Assembly (NCBI RefSeq): GCF_020382885.2
Contig: NC_058502.1
Span: forward strand, 11,683,950 to 11,747,949
Direction: 5' to 3'
DNA length: 64,000 nt
From: Scatophagus argus
Taxonomy: Eukaryota > Chordata > Actinopteri > Scatophagidae
Under the pieces are notes generated by a model. The model saw nothing but the letters and a program-made list of their open reading frames with translations. It searched no databases and was not told the origin of the DNA. The position numbers and the translations under genes are program-made. The first letter of the stretch is position 1, and each line of letters begins with the position of its first letter. This document shows positions 32,227-45,300 of this stretch, in pieces.

Positions 32227-33188
32227 GAGCGCAACCATCCAGCATTATTGTCCCAAATATCCCACGAAAGGTGTTTAAACAGAGGGTTTAGGTCGGAGTG
32301 AACACGTTTGAAACAATCGATATGTAATCTGAGGGAATCTTCGGTGGTTTCGTCCACTTCCTGAGCGTCAAATGCCGACAGTGGGTCCACCCTCATCCGC
32401 GCCTTAAAGCCACAGGACGCCGTTATCGGTTCAGATCCCAGCGCTGACTGCGTGCCAACACTGATCAAACTTTAATAAAGCACTTGTATATTCATTAAGG
32501 CACCACTAAAGATAATAAAAATCGAACACACAGGCTGGACAATATGTAATAAGTAATTTTTTGATAAAAGTTTACAAAGGTTTGAAACACATTAAATCAA
32601 GATCCACTTCTTGTAGTGCTTTCAGTCAGGCCTTGTGTTAAAGGCTCTGGAAGAAATCTAGAAAGCTGATCTCAAGCAATTCTTTGTTAAGTTAAGCTTC
32701 ATGTTCATTTTTTTAGGATCTTTTTGGTTTTTAATGAAGCTCTTTATTGTAATTTATTGTAGAATTATTGTTACACAGAGGAGACTTCGGTTTGGTGGCT
32801 GACGGTGATGTTGACCTTGGAGCTAACCCAGTAACAGAAATAGTAATTGGTAAGTAGTGGTTTTCTGATCTTTTGGCCATACTCAATGATACAGTCATCT
32901 AGGAATAATTTAATTGTTGTTTGATGACAAAGAAAATGACACATTTGTTTGAATTCATTGGAATTTATTCATACAAAGTGGTCCCATTGTACATCATATC
33001 CTTCATTACACTGACGGTTTTGTGTTCATTTCATTAAGACAAATGAGTTATTCTAAAAATCAGGAATCTAAAAACAGAATCTTGCATAGCAATACTGCAC
33101 TAATAACAGGCATGAGTATTGACACGGAGCCTGTAAGCCTCTTTTACTGAATCTCTCCTTGTCTCTTATGATTCCCATGTGGGTTGTA
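32227..33188. other. Intergenic region between the TTC31-like gene and pyroxd2
   Basis: Under 1 kb lies between the TTC31-like start codon (32226) and the likely pyroxd2 poly(A) signal (33189-33194), so the TTC31-like promoter and 5' UTR must fall mainly in about 32230-32500. That part is relatively CG-rich for this window (for example 32300-32450), as expected of a housekeeping-type promoter. I saw no TATA box. Confidence 0.45.
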
Positions 33189-33194
33189 TTTATT
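33189..33194 (-). terminator. pyroxd2: Candidate poly(A) signal AATAAA of pyroxd2
   Basis: The complement of TTTATT lies about 155 nt after the stop codon. It is the nearest canonical signal on the minus strand. Confidence 0.5.
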
Positions 33195-33349
33195 AAATCA
33201 AACATTTACGCCCTTATTTTTCTTCTCAGATACCCTGACAAACAGGACACACAACAAGAGACAGTTGACCAGAAAAATAGTGAGACAGACAGACAAAAGA
33301 GAGGCTGAACACTGATGAGCGAGACCCCACACTGATGCTGTCAAATGTG

Positions 33350-36300
33350 TCATTGACGTTTCAGGTCAGCCATGACGGTGAGCGCTGCATTCCAGCCGGG
33401 AGAACCCATCACACCACCACCTGGGAAAAAAAAACAAAAAACATTCAAAATATAAAATAGACAAGGATGAGTGAGTCCTGTTCTGTTCGGAGAAATCACA
33501 AACAGTTTACTCAGCTGCCTGATGTCATCAAGTGACTTCATCGCTTCATCACCAGCACTTAAGGTCTAAAGGTTCATTAACTCCGCTCTTCCAACACTAC
33601 ACAACATAACATAAATGACTGTACTTATACTACACAAGAGGCAGCCACATATGCAATTCAATGTTCAACTGACAGTTCAGCATTAACAGCAAACCTGGAT
33701 GACTGCCGCTGCCACACAGATAAAGCCCCTTAACTGGTGAGCGGTAGTCTGAGAGAGAGGGCAAAGGTCGCGCTAGGTACAGCTGGTCCAGTGACATCGA
33801 TCCATGGAAGATATTCTGGAAAAAAAAAAAAAGGCCAAAATGTTTACAATCTTTTTGTTTCTTGATAAAATTACATTATGAGAAAAGTAGCCTGGCATTT
33901 GTTTAAGGACTGCCTAAGTAGGTTCTCCAGGTCTCCTCAATAAACAAAAAAAGAAGTGGATGCCATTCATTGGGTTGGTCTTTACAAAGCTAATGTGAAC
34001 TTTGATTCTCACTCATGGGTCGTGGTAAAACTGCCTGTAACCATTAACTGGGTCTGTATCTGAGCAGACAGTGAACGGCAGAAGACCGCAGAGGACGCAA
34101 ATTACTTCCTCATCCAGTGAACAGTTGATTGTGTCAAGCAAATCAGATGCGTATCAATATTCAAATCGCTGCTCAGTCAAACAGTGTTTGCAGTGTACAG
34201 TGTGTACCCCTCCAGTGAGCCCAAAGATCCTCTCCAGGTCAGGCGGAGCCAGGACGTCCCTGCCCACAACCGATTCTTTGAACCCTGGAGCGTATTGTTC
34301 CACCCAGTCAAATACTAAAAGGGACAGACAAACACATGCTTTATCGCTGAAACGGGTTAATCAGTATACATTTAAAGAGTGCTATTCTTCGAAATACTGT
34401 TTATTTGTTCTGGAAAAAATTCCATCCAACGTTTCAAAGTCAGATTCATAATTTTATAAAAAGACAGTTTTGACCTCAAAATATGATTCCAAGTAAAGTC
34501 CTCTTCTTACAAGGTGGATATCTCAGTTTGGAATAATCATTTTCCTCTCTCACTAATCAAAGCTAGAACTTGCGTGCCTGAGAAATACATTTTGTAGCAA
34601 TGCAAACACGTGCCACAATGTCAATAATAACAAGCCCTGAATCACTGAGCGTGTTACCAGTGTCTGCATAGGCCTCTCTGTCCTGGTTAGTCCACTCTTT
34701 CCCTTCTATGTGGTAGGGGGTGAACTGGGTGAACAGTGACACCACGTGGCAGCCAGGGGGAGCCAGGGTAGGATCCAGTACAGAGGGGATGGTCATCTCC
34801 AGCATGGGTCTACGGGAATACAGGGGCATGATGAGACAAGATGGTGGGCAGTGAAGGGTGGGTGACATGATGATAAAAATTCAGGAAGAGTGAGAATATG
34901 CTTTTGTTAAAAACAAAGCATGGATTAGTTTTAAGATGTACAGCATCCTTTAAAAAGAAAGACATTTTAAGAAGCAGTATACACTTATAAGTTTTGCTTT
35001 ACTTACAGTGATACACACTACTTTTTGCAGCTTCAAGGTTATCTCCCCTGTATTCTGTACAGTCAGTAATACGTGACTAGCTCTTATGTACAACTTGGAA
35101 GAAAGTCTGTGCTGAATATTAATGATTGAAACGTCCAGAACAAATGTTTACCTCTACCTCTGTATCTCTTGTATGTACACTCAGATAAATACTGGGATTA
35201 TTTTGTTGCTGAATATAATTGTTGAACCCTATGTGAGAGATTAAGATAAAATGGTATGTGTTTGATCCATGCAGGAGCGTGAAGATCTATTTACCTTGCC
35301 GAGGGACGTCCATTCATGGCGTCTTTGTATGCGGTCTCCAGTACCTCCACACTCTCACAGTTGAGATGAATGGAACACTGATGGTGGGGTCCTGGTTTAT
35401 CATCTGGTGTGGGAGATGCAAGGAAATTTGGCAGCTTGTCCACTGCCACTGTTTAAAAAGAAAAGAAAAGAAGAAGAAAGAAGAAAAATGGCAAGAAATC
35501 AGTGTTGGTTCTAAGATCATGTATCATTTTAAGTTTCTATTTTTGATGAAGCAAAGTGCAAGCTTAATTTTCAGTCGACTAAATATCTGAAATACAATAT
35601 GGGCAACTGTCAGTGCACTTGATATGTTGTGCTTAACGCTGCTCACTTCTTCCAGCATGAAGTCTGTTAAAGTAAATGTTACAGAAGCGATTAGACTATC
35701 ATTAAATCTAAGACTCAGTGCGCTGTAAAGGATCAGTTAAAGACTTCCTGAGTGATAAAGCCCTAAAGCTCAGGCTCTGCTGTAATTAACAAGCAGGAGC
35801 TACACATGGCACCACACAGGAAGCTGAAAAACACTAAACAACGTCTTAATGGCGTGTGCTTTACATAGTTCTATAATATACCAAACTTTGAAAGTTGTGT
35901 TCACAGTAACAAAAGCTTAGGCACTGACCTAATCTTACACTGTAATAATATACAGCACTCCGCAGTGGAGGAGTAAGAGCTGATCCTTCCTGATGCACTA
36001 CACCTGTCTGAGCCTTGTTGCGAAGTCCTCATTATCTCTCCCTAACTGTGACTAGATATTCACCTAAATATCATGAACACACGTCTGGAGAAATGATTGT
36101 TGGCACAATGAGCCCTGCAGCAAGTAGCCTGAATGGCTTTTTGGTTCTGCTTTTCTTGACGCTTACTGTGACAGTGAATGTTATCATGCTGCAAGGCAGC
36201 TTTGAAGAGAAAAAGGTGCCCACCGTAGAAGCATTTCACATTATTTTAACAGTCAGGACCTTTGCATATAATCTCTGATATCGTCCTTTTTTTTTAGCAT

Positions 36301-39136
36301 TCGATGCAAGCATCAGCTAATAAAAGGTTTGCATAAGGTCATGAATTGTGACTAGCATGACAGAAACAGAGCAGAGGTACCATTGATCTTGGTAACAGGT
36401 GAGGTGTAGTCAATCTGATCCACGGCTTTGATGAACTCTGGAGAAAGGGCAGCCTGCGATAAAAACCAGGAAGCCTGAGTAAATCATACTGTGTTGTGCC
36501 ATGGTTACATGTGGAGGTGTGTTTTTCTTTATTACCTGTGGCGTGAGGTATTTGAAGGTAACATATGGGGTGGCATTTGATAAAACAATTTTACTGTGAA
36601 TCTCTGTGCCATCCTTCAGCACCACTCCTTTGGCAGCACCATCTGAGCCAACCAGAACCTGTCCCACATCCTGTCAAGGATGGATATTGTACATATATAA
36701 AGAGCAAAACACTGATGCTAGAATTTCCATTAAACCACAACTTAAACTGCTTTACCTTCTCAGTGAAAATGTCTACACCATAGGATCGAGCAGAGCTTGC
36801 AATAGCCTTAGACACGCCTCCCATGCCTCCCTCCACATAACCCCATGCTCCCTTCTCTTTCTCCAGCTCCCCCATCACATGGTGCAAGAGCACATACCTT
36901 CAAGGCAAAACCATAAAATGAGTTACTTTCAGAGGCACAGTTGATTCGCTAAATGTATTTAAACCTGTAGTTATGTGTGTTTGTCTGCCACAGGGTGTCC
37001 AAAAAAGGTGTCTCACCCACTACCAGGATTACTTGGACTGGTCATGGCTCCTATCACACCATCAGTAGCCAGTGTTGCTTTCAGTGGCTCCGACTCAAAC
37101 CACCGGTTGAGGATCTAAGACACAAAATGTGAGTTGGTCATGATGCATAAAACAGCAACTAATGCCACACTGTGTAAAGTGTAACAAACCTTCATTATTG
37201 GTGCAGTTATAATCTCATAAAAGTCTGGAATGTTTGTGCCAAGTTTCAGACCTTCAAATTCAAGAACAAAACACATCACACAGCGGGTACAAATGGTGGT
37301 GAATCACTTGTTATTCTGACATCAAAAATGTAACTTGTTTCTCCCCCCAAGCAGACATCTGTCAACGCACCACATTTGACAATAGGCATCAAGGTTTTAG
37401 CTGCAGCCAGCCTCCTCCTCAGTGATCCATCTGTAACACCTGGAACATCTACAGGAGGAGCATCCAGAAGAGGGTGAATAGCTCCTGCTAGCTTCTCAAG
37501 GTGTGCAACAAAATCTGCGAAAGCCTGGGTACAGGCGAGGGATGTGGGATTGTATGAGAAACAGGACAGGTTAACTTTATACAGGTAGAGCAACGAAGGT
37601 CAAAAGAGACAATGAAGAACTTTTTCAGTTTATACTTCTGTGACAGGAGCTTATATAAATCTGCGCTGGAAAATGAAATGTAGATCCGTGCATGATAGAG
37701 TCAGCTTTTATTATGCCTATCACAATGCTTAAATCACCTTAGCATCCTTCTGTGAGAACTTGCTGATCTCCCTCTGGTTCATGGCCAGATCTGAGCCCAG
37801 GGTGAGAGACCTCGGAGGGGCTCCTCTCACCCCCTCCTCTAACATTGGGGTAAAAGCGTGGGGATCTCTCATATACACCTTCAGTCCATGTTTCTGATGA
37901 CAAATGCACAAAATGAAGCACAGCAAACAAAACCAATTGCATAAAGCCAACTCAGAATGAGTTTTAATATATGATTTGGAATTTTACAACTTTACTTTGT
38001 TTACCTTGAGCTCTAAGTCTGCATATATCTGGGGTCTTAATAAACTGAGCAAATAGGAACACCTCGAGAAGCGGAAACCTGCACACAAGAGCACTGTTAC
38101 TCTAACAGGTCTAACAAGTATTGGCTTGATACGACAATTATCAACATGATCCCTGCTGATAGTGTTGTCTTCAACATTTATTCAGTCAATCACAGCACGT
38201 TTGGTTGCACTGAAGGCTCAGTTTACCAAAATCAACACATGCAGTATCAAGCCATGCAAGCAGATTTTTGTGTGTGCTGCAGTTACCCTGCTACCAGATT
38301 TTCAAATGTAATTCATCAGGCAGAAGGTAGTTCCAGTATACACTAGCTGTACAATAAGTTAATATCAGGGGTAAGTGAAAAAGTGTTTTTGTTGTTTTTA
38401 AATTTAGTTTTTGATGCGTTGTGCCAGAGTCACCCTACCAGGGAAGATTTCCTCTGTGACAGCTGCTCCTCCCAAGACATGTCTGCGCTCCAGCACCGCT
38501 GTCTTCAGCCCTCCCTTCTGAAGGTAGGCAGCCTAAATACATACACACACACACACACACACACACACCTACCTTTAACCTGCTACTGAACCATATGTTT
38601 TATTGGCTTAGGCGTTGGGAAACAACTGCTTGAACTTACTGCCACCAGTCCATTGTGTCCTGTAACAAAAATAAATAAATAAATAAATAAAAAATAGCTT
38701 TGCTGCAAATATAATATCACCATAAATATTACAAGTCCAGCTTCAGTATGACAATCAAGCTCCTCCGACATACATTTTACAGTAAAACTGAGACCAAAGT
38801 TGAGCAATTTAGACGGCAGTTTGAGTCACTCTTACAAAAATCTGAGCCGAAATGCCATCGGAAGGTTAAATGAGCTCTAACAAATGAGGTAGGAATTACT
38901 TTTGGAAACTTGGACGAAACTCTGAGTGGCGCGGGTTGTTATTATGTGGTAACAGTCAATAGTTAGCTCAAGTTTCCTGCACTTTTTTTTTCCTGCAGTC
39001 CACAGCTCTCACCTCCCCCGATGACCAGTGCGTCATACTGGGATCTTAAAGCGGTGTGACTGGATGTGGATCTCGTCACTGTACCCCAAACAGTCACAGC
39101 CCTCCGTCCACGATCAGTCCACGCCGCTGCAGCCAT
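33350..39136 (-). CDS. pyroxd2: Pyridine nucleotide-disulphide oxidoreductase domain-containing protein 2
   Basis: FAD-dependent oxidoreductase of the phytoene-desaturase-like family, mitochondrial in vertebrates; its substrate is not established. Coding exons: 39136-39013, 38659-38640, 38532-38439, 38078-38005, 37893-37738, 37524-37371, 37251-37190, 37114-37017, 36897-36756, 36670-36536, 36453-36381, 35448-35295, 34809-34658, 34314-34208, 33815-33695, 33420-33350 (1737 nt, 578 residues plus TGA; human is about 581). The N-terminus is Arg/Thr-rich with a single acidic residue among the first 23, fitting a mitochondrial presequence. The dinucleotide-binding motif [17 protein letters not shown] follows near residue 35, with the first part in exon 1, HNGLVA in a 20-nt exon and the rest in exon 3. 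Family blocks include [39 protein letters not shown] sequence and the C-terminal FAD segment [21 protein letters not shown]. The largest intron (35449-36380) and the others hold nothing I recognise. Confidence 0.95.
38543..38568. repeat. (AC)n microsatellite in a pyroxd2 intron
   Basis: About 13 AC units lie 11 bp from the acceptor of the exon that begins at 38532. An (AAAT)n tract lies close by at 38667-38691, just upstream of the 20-nt exon on the minus strand. Confidence 0.95.
38640..38659 (-). other. pyroxd2: 20-nt coding micro-exon of pyroxd2
   Basis: The exon is flanked by TTGTTACAG and GTAAGT on the minus strand. Its 20 nt plus one nt from exon 1 encode GHNGLVA, the second half of the glycine-rich FAD-binding loop. 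Both neighbouring junctions are in frame only if this exon is included. Confidence 0.85.
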
Positions 39137-39379
39137 GGCAGGAGTTCGAGGCAGGCTTCCACATTAGTCCCACCCTTTTACGTCTAAAGAAGCGTAGAGG
39201 AGATCCGCGTGTCCCTTTAAGCCTAGAAAAACGTAGAGGAGATCCGCATTTCCCCGCCACACGTGTTGGTGTGGAGCAGGATGTAGATTCGTAAAGTGTT
39301 ACACTCACATAGTCATACCGATATTTCATTTAGGTGTAGTGCGTGTATCGTTGAGATGTGGAACAAATCAAGGACAATG

Positions 39380-39380
39380 A

Positions 39381-39419
<39 letters not shown>

Positions 39420-39420
39420 A
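39380..39420. repeat. (ATCT)n microsatellite
   Basis: About ten uninterrupted ATCT units. It borders the left side of the Tc1 remnant, and a shorter tract of the same unit lies on the other side near 39806-39821. Confidence 0.95.
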
Positions 39421-39434
39421 CTTCTACATACACA

Positions 39435-39772
39435 GGATTTCCACAAGATTTTGCAGTGTTTCTGTGGGAATGTTTGCTCATTCATGCAGTGGAGCAAAAC
39501 TGAGCTCAGGCACCAATGTTGGATGAACGGCTCGCAATCTCCAGTTCATCCCAAACGTTTTGGATGGGGTTGAGCTCAGGGCTCTGTGTGGGCCAGTCAA
39601 GTTCTTCCCCACCAAACTCATCCAACCATGTCTTTATGGGGCACAGTTATGCTGGAATAGAACCTGTTAGAAGCATAGCATCGTCCAAAATGTCTTGGTA
39701 TGCTGAAGCATTAAGATTTCCCTTCACTAGGAGTAAGGGGCCAAGCCCAACCTCTTAAAAACAGCGCCATAA
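39435..39772 (-). pseudogene. Decayed Tc1/mariner transposase fragment
   Basis: Minus-strand translation in shifting frames gives the C-terminal part of a Tc1-like DDE transposase: NASAYQDILDDAMLL, then IKTWLDEFGGEELDWPTQSP followed by ELNPIQNVWDELE. The SP.LNPI and WDELE blocks are the signature around the last catalytic acidic residue of Tc1 elements. Stop codons and frameshifts interrupt it, and the N-terminal half and terminal inverted repeats are missing. It is a dead remnant. Confidence 0.85.
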
Positions 39773-42351
39773 AGAGGTGTGTCTGGATACTTTTTATCTC
39801 TACATTCTATCTATCTATCTGCCTGTCATTATTCAGTCGTCCACTTGGTGGCGCAGATGTCCCATTTAACTCAGCTCAGTCCTGTCACGTTTTCCTCAAC
39901 AGTTCATACATTTATTGTTCAAAGTTGCATCATCAACAGTACGGTCCTTCAAAATGAATTTATTAATTTCATACTATATTTGTATTTTTTTTATTTTTAT
40001 ATGTTTTGTTTTTTAGATGGTTTTTTGGTAACAACTTTAAAAATGTTGACCAGTTCGTGAATAAATTCCTCAATGACTGGATTAATTTCATATCTAAACT
40101 AGTTGCAGATTCTGCATATATTTACAAATAGGTTGTATAAATATAAAAATTTCACAAGATATCAGAATACAATATGACCAGCATGTTTGTCTGTGAAAAA
40201 CATTTGCTTCACAGAGCACATGTGACTTGTCTGTAATGGTGTTTTTACACAAATATATGAAAAAAATATAATGATCAAGAAGTGCAGTTCAAGACATCCT
40301 CTCTTTGCTCATTTGGGGTTGTGCTCAAGTCATTGCACAGTAAGGGTTCGCCTTAAGAGTTTTAAGATGAGCTCTTAACACTCACTGGTTTCTTCAGTGC
40401 TGCTGTTGAAGATGTCACATTGACGTAGTGGTTCACTTATGATGCATTAATAAGATAAGAGGCCGTAGATCATCTGTGGGTCTAAAGCGGCAGTCCAGGG
40501 AGTAGGCAGAGCCAGAAAAGTAGATTGTATGGGGATCTGAGAACAGAAGGGTGTTAATTGGTACAAAAACAACCAAACACAGCAGAACATAACCAAGTTA
40601 TCTTCTCAACCTGTCTATATAATGTTGATTTTTGACTATGTTTTGCTTAGATAGTGTAAAATAATTCCTGAGGCTTCTATAGATTGTGCACTCTCTTGGC
40701 AGAGGGAACGAAATGAGGGGTTATAGTGATCTAGAGTTTCCTGCTAGACGTAACATGCCTTTCCCTTGGTGTATTAGAGTAGCATTAGTTTCAGGGAAGA
40801 GAAATGATCCTGATATGCTGTCTGCTTGGTTTTCCTTTAAGGAATGTCTGCGGACAACAGCCAATCAACCATAACTAGATCAGAAGCAGGAGATTTTGTT
40901 CTTGTAAGCAGAAATTAACACTTCATTCCCCTTTGTCGGCAGAAATTCAACACTACAGCCCTTCAAGGCTCTCACAGGCAATAAAGGAGAAAATTCAATT
41001 ATATTAGAATGATGCTGCACCAAAACACAATTACCTTATTTTCTGGGCGGAAAAAAGTGCTTCTTCTCCTCCAGGCGAAAAGGTTCACTGGTGAAGATGT
41101 TGGAGCCTGGAGACATTTATCTGGCTGCTCCCAGCATTCCAGATGTGAAATACAAGCTGTCTCATAGTAGATCATAAAAGATGTTACAGTGCATTGTAAC
41201 TTGAACATCTAGTGTGTTTTTAGTTTTTATCCATGATGAGTGAGTACATTGTAACTTTAGAGGAGGTTTCTTTTGGCTGGTGGGGGTGGGGGATGAAGTG
41301 AACTTCAATATAGAAAGACACTATGGAGAATGAATGTATGAATAAATGAATGATGATCTTGTACTGAAACAATTACTCTCTTAATCTCTTCTACAAATGT
41401 TCCTTTTGCTTTATTATGGTTGTTGTGAAATTTGATTCAAAATGTAATTGAAACATTTTATGCATTTTAGACCTCAGAAAATAAAATGTGCAGGCAATAA
41501 AATTATACTTGATTATATTTGTAAATACTGCACATTTTAAGGTTTGTGGTGCCAAGTTGAGCAAATAAGGTAACCAGTTAAAGTACTTTTTATAACACTG
41601 ACCAAGAAAAACAAGGGAAGACCCAGATTAGTGAAAGTCTGTGGTTTGAATCACAGGTGGCAATTTCCATAAACTGGCAGCACAGCTGTTGTTATTCAGT
41701 AGTTTACATATTTTGAGGTTGCCCGTGGCTGACTATCTACACATGAATCAGTTGATTAATTCATACCTTAGGCTCCCTTGTGTAGCCTAAACTAAAGAGA
41801 TATGTAACAATGGGAAAGAGCCAAAGTCTCCAACACTGCAAGTGAAACTAGAAAAGTGGAACCCTCAACATGCAAATAAATTCAAGTGAACACTCAATGT
41901 TGATATACAGCAGCCATGGGCTCTTCGTGCTCATTTCAGAGACGTCTTTTAGAATCACCTGACCTGGCTGTGTCTCTTCATAGCTTTCACACATGTACTT
42001 ATGGTGTAGCAATACAACATGTCAAGTGCCACATGACAAGGTTGGAGGTCTTCACCAAATAGGAATCATGAGTGACGTGCCCATCGACCAATAGCGTGAG
42101 TAGGACTTGGCTCTGGTAACCAATCAGAGACTATTTCCTCATCGCGGCCTGTGGAGGGGATCGGTTTGTGTTTGTCCTCCACGGCCTCCCTTGCTTGGCT
42201 GTGCTGGGAAAGGGTGGGAAGGTGAGGGAATGGTGTAGCAGGGAAGAAGCTGTGAGAGCACCCCAGGGGAATGTAAAACTTTAAGACTGACATCTCCCAC
42301 AAGACGCCGTGGCTGCGTTCCTAAAGACTTTAACACGTTACCTGGTTTCTC

Positions 42352-45300
42352 ATGGAAGCAGATGGGTTTGTGAGGAGGCGTCGGATGACAGCAGAGACTA
42401 CAAGCAGTGATCCCGGGGTTGCTGGTGCATCTGCCGGTGCAGAAGTTCGATGGCTGGGGGGCAGATTCTGGGGCGTTTCGGAAAGTATCGTGGGGAGCCT
42501 GACACCCCGGATCGGAGGAGAAACTGAGCTACAGACTGTTGAGATTATCCGCGGTGCACAAGATGCACAAGCAGAGGACTGTGAACCAGACTATGAGGGT
42601 TTGCCACAGGGGGCTTCCACTAGCACCCACATGTTGGCTGGAGCCGTGGCCGGGATCATGGAGCACTGCCTCATGTTCCCCATCGACTGTGTCAAGGTAG
42701 CAAATAGCTCAGTGGCTAACCAGTTTACCCACCACTTTTTACATAAGTTAGGTGCTTTCGTAGCCCGGTTGTTGTGTACAGTGGATGTTACTTCATGTAG
42801 GCAAAATGTTTGTTAGCATAGCTCATTAGCTGGCTCGCTAACCTAAACACGCTGCAGAGCTTGACGGCTGTGAGGACAAGGTCAGTCGGCTCAGTTAGCG
42901 TTTTACAGCCCTACTAGCTAATTTGTTAGCACGCTATTACTTAAGTTACGGTTAACGCCATTAATGTTAGCCACTGGCTAGTTTTTATGACAGGAGCCCG
43001 TTTGGCCACTTTGCGTGAAACCACGATACATCATTGGATCAATCTGTGGTCAAACCTATGACTATAATGTTACGCAACTAGCGTTATTGTGTAAAGTTTA
43101 TCTGTAGATTAAAGCTACTTCATTCGGAAACGAATAATTTGGTTAACTGAAGTAGCACTGGCTTATAAATGCAACCATTTATTTATTGCAGTTGCAGCAA
43201 CGGTCAAGATAGACCAAAGTTCTCTGTTGACAAAACAAGTGGCTCATTGACTGTTGCTTCTAACTGTAACTTACACCCAGTCGGCCTCTATTATTAAAAG
43301 ACACGTAGAAATAAATGACACTGTAGTTTGAGACCATCTGGCCCTTCCACTCCACAGTGGAGCATCTGTTGCTACTCTCCCAACACAAAGTTTGGTAGTT
43401 TGGCCCAGTGTGATAAAAGGCCTACTGCTTCACACTTCATGACTAATTGTTGGAAAATGTCTTTTGATCACATGCAAGTCATTCATTTTCACTGTCCCAT
43501 TTCTTATCATGTGTTCTTCTTTGTTATGTATGTGTTAGGTTTATTTTGTTCTTAACTTAAGCATAGCTAGTGACCCTTGCCCCAAAAGATCAGTTAGTTC
43601 AGGCCATGTTGTGATTATTGTTTAACACAGGCACAGGGTAAGAGATATGTGACAAGTGACAATAAGCTTAGTACAGTCAGCTGTCTGTGTCAGACTGAAA
43701 AGCTGTCCATACGACCTCATCCATGTCTCTTCCACCTGGAGCCTAACTATTGGAGGCTGTCCAGCCTTGAACCTGGACAAGACCAATGTTTGCTTAGCCT
43801 TCCCATTTGCAGAATGCCACAGCGCCATTTGAACTCGGCTTCTTCCTGAGCAAGTCTCAGGAGATTTGCTTCATTGTGACTCAGCAAAATTAACTCTGCT
43901 GCACCTAAACAGCCACATGTTTTGCAGAGAAATGGATATTACTAAAGTATGTAAGATGCATCTAACACATTCATTTTTACTTAGAGCTTTAATGTTTTGA
44001 GTGTTTCCCTCCTTCTACCAAATAAAGACTCCCTCCTGAACGATAAGCTCCTCACTTAAAAGATTGTTGTGTAATTATAGTGTAGAATAGACTGTCGTTT
44101 GCCCTTAATGTATCCTAAATCCCAGTAATTGGTTGTGGATTTTAAAAAGTGTGTTGCATTTGTAGGTTTGTACACTGCACCCTGCACATGAATGGAATTT
44201 CAGTTGTCTTGAATTTGTCACTGAAAGAAACCAAAACATCTTCAGTGTATCCTCTGAAGAATGGTCATTGTAGTGTTTACAATAAGCACAAAGGTCATTA
44301 CTTTCTAGATGTGCAAACATACTAAAGATTAGCACACCGAAGCCATAGCTTTAACATGCAAAGCCTCAATGCTTGCATTTGTGCAGGTGAAAGAATGACT
44401 GAGAATGGCAGTATTCAGCCGACAGTCTATTTTCACTGTCATGCCAGTAGGTGTGCGTGTCAGGCATGAAGTAACTTGATGCATATGCTCATACCACCGT
44501 TAGCAAGCTCTCTCTGGGCCCTGCATTCCACATGAGGCTATGTTTATGCTTTGCTAGAGCACTACGTGCACATACACAGTGGGTTGTAAGTTTGTCCATT
44601 CAGCTGGAAGTTTGGTATTCAGGGATTATGTCGTTGCTAGTTCCTCAGAGACAGAACCACTCATCAGTCTCTACCGTGGAGACCCTCTTTAAATGCCAAA
44701 TAGCAAGTGAATGAAACACTGATCTCTTGTACTTGTCCTTTAAATCATATTTACGTAATCTGTAGTTTATCTCAGTGTCCATGTGTGTGTATTAAGAGGA
44801 AGAGAGAAAGGTGCGCTTCAGTGTCAGTGGGAAAAGAGGCTTACAGGAAGTCAGCTTATGTCCCATTGTGACCTTGGAGCTTGTAACTCCATACTTCCTT
44901 CTATTCAGTTATGCATGTACACCAGCACACCCCACACACAATGTCAAGCACCTCATTTCCCTTATTTGACCCCTTATTTACACTGCAGTCTATTTAGGAC
45001 TCTTTGCTTCATTAGGCAGGCATATGGTGGGTTGTAAATTAAACATTACGTTCTGTTTTTAATCTCATTTTCTTTGGACATATTACTTTGTACCCAGCCT
45101 TTGTGTACAGGAAGGGAGCACACTGTTGACTTTTTCCTCTTTTCCAGACACGAATGCAGAGCCTCCAGCCCGACCCTGCAGCCCGCTACAGGAACGTGAT
45201 GGATGCTCTTCGCCGAATCGTAGCCACAGAGGGAGTCTTGCGGCCAATGAGAGGGCTCAATGCAACAGCAGTTGGGGCGGGACCTGCCCATGCCCTCTAT

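Larger units (their letters stand above)
39137..42351. other. Intergenic region between divergent pyroxd2 and slc25a28
   Basis: This 3.2-kb stretch separates the two start codons and carries both promoters. It contains an (ATCT)n tract at 39380-39420, a decayed Tc1 transposase piece (39435-39772) and a second short ATCT tract (about 39806-39821). The 42080-42330 segment just upstream of slc25a28 is more GC-rich and is the likely slc25a28 promoter and 5' UTR. No further gene was recognised. Confidence 0.5.

Noticed and set aside
37017..37021. Alternative pyroxd2 donor GTGGGT after 37021
   Set aside because: It breaks the frame with the next exon. The donor GTGAGA after 37017 restores PGSGYVLLHH, the family sequence.
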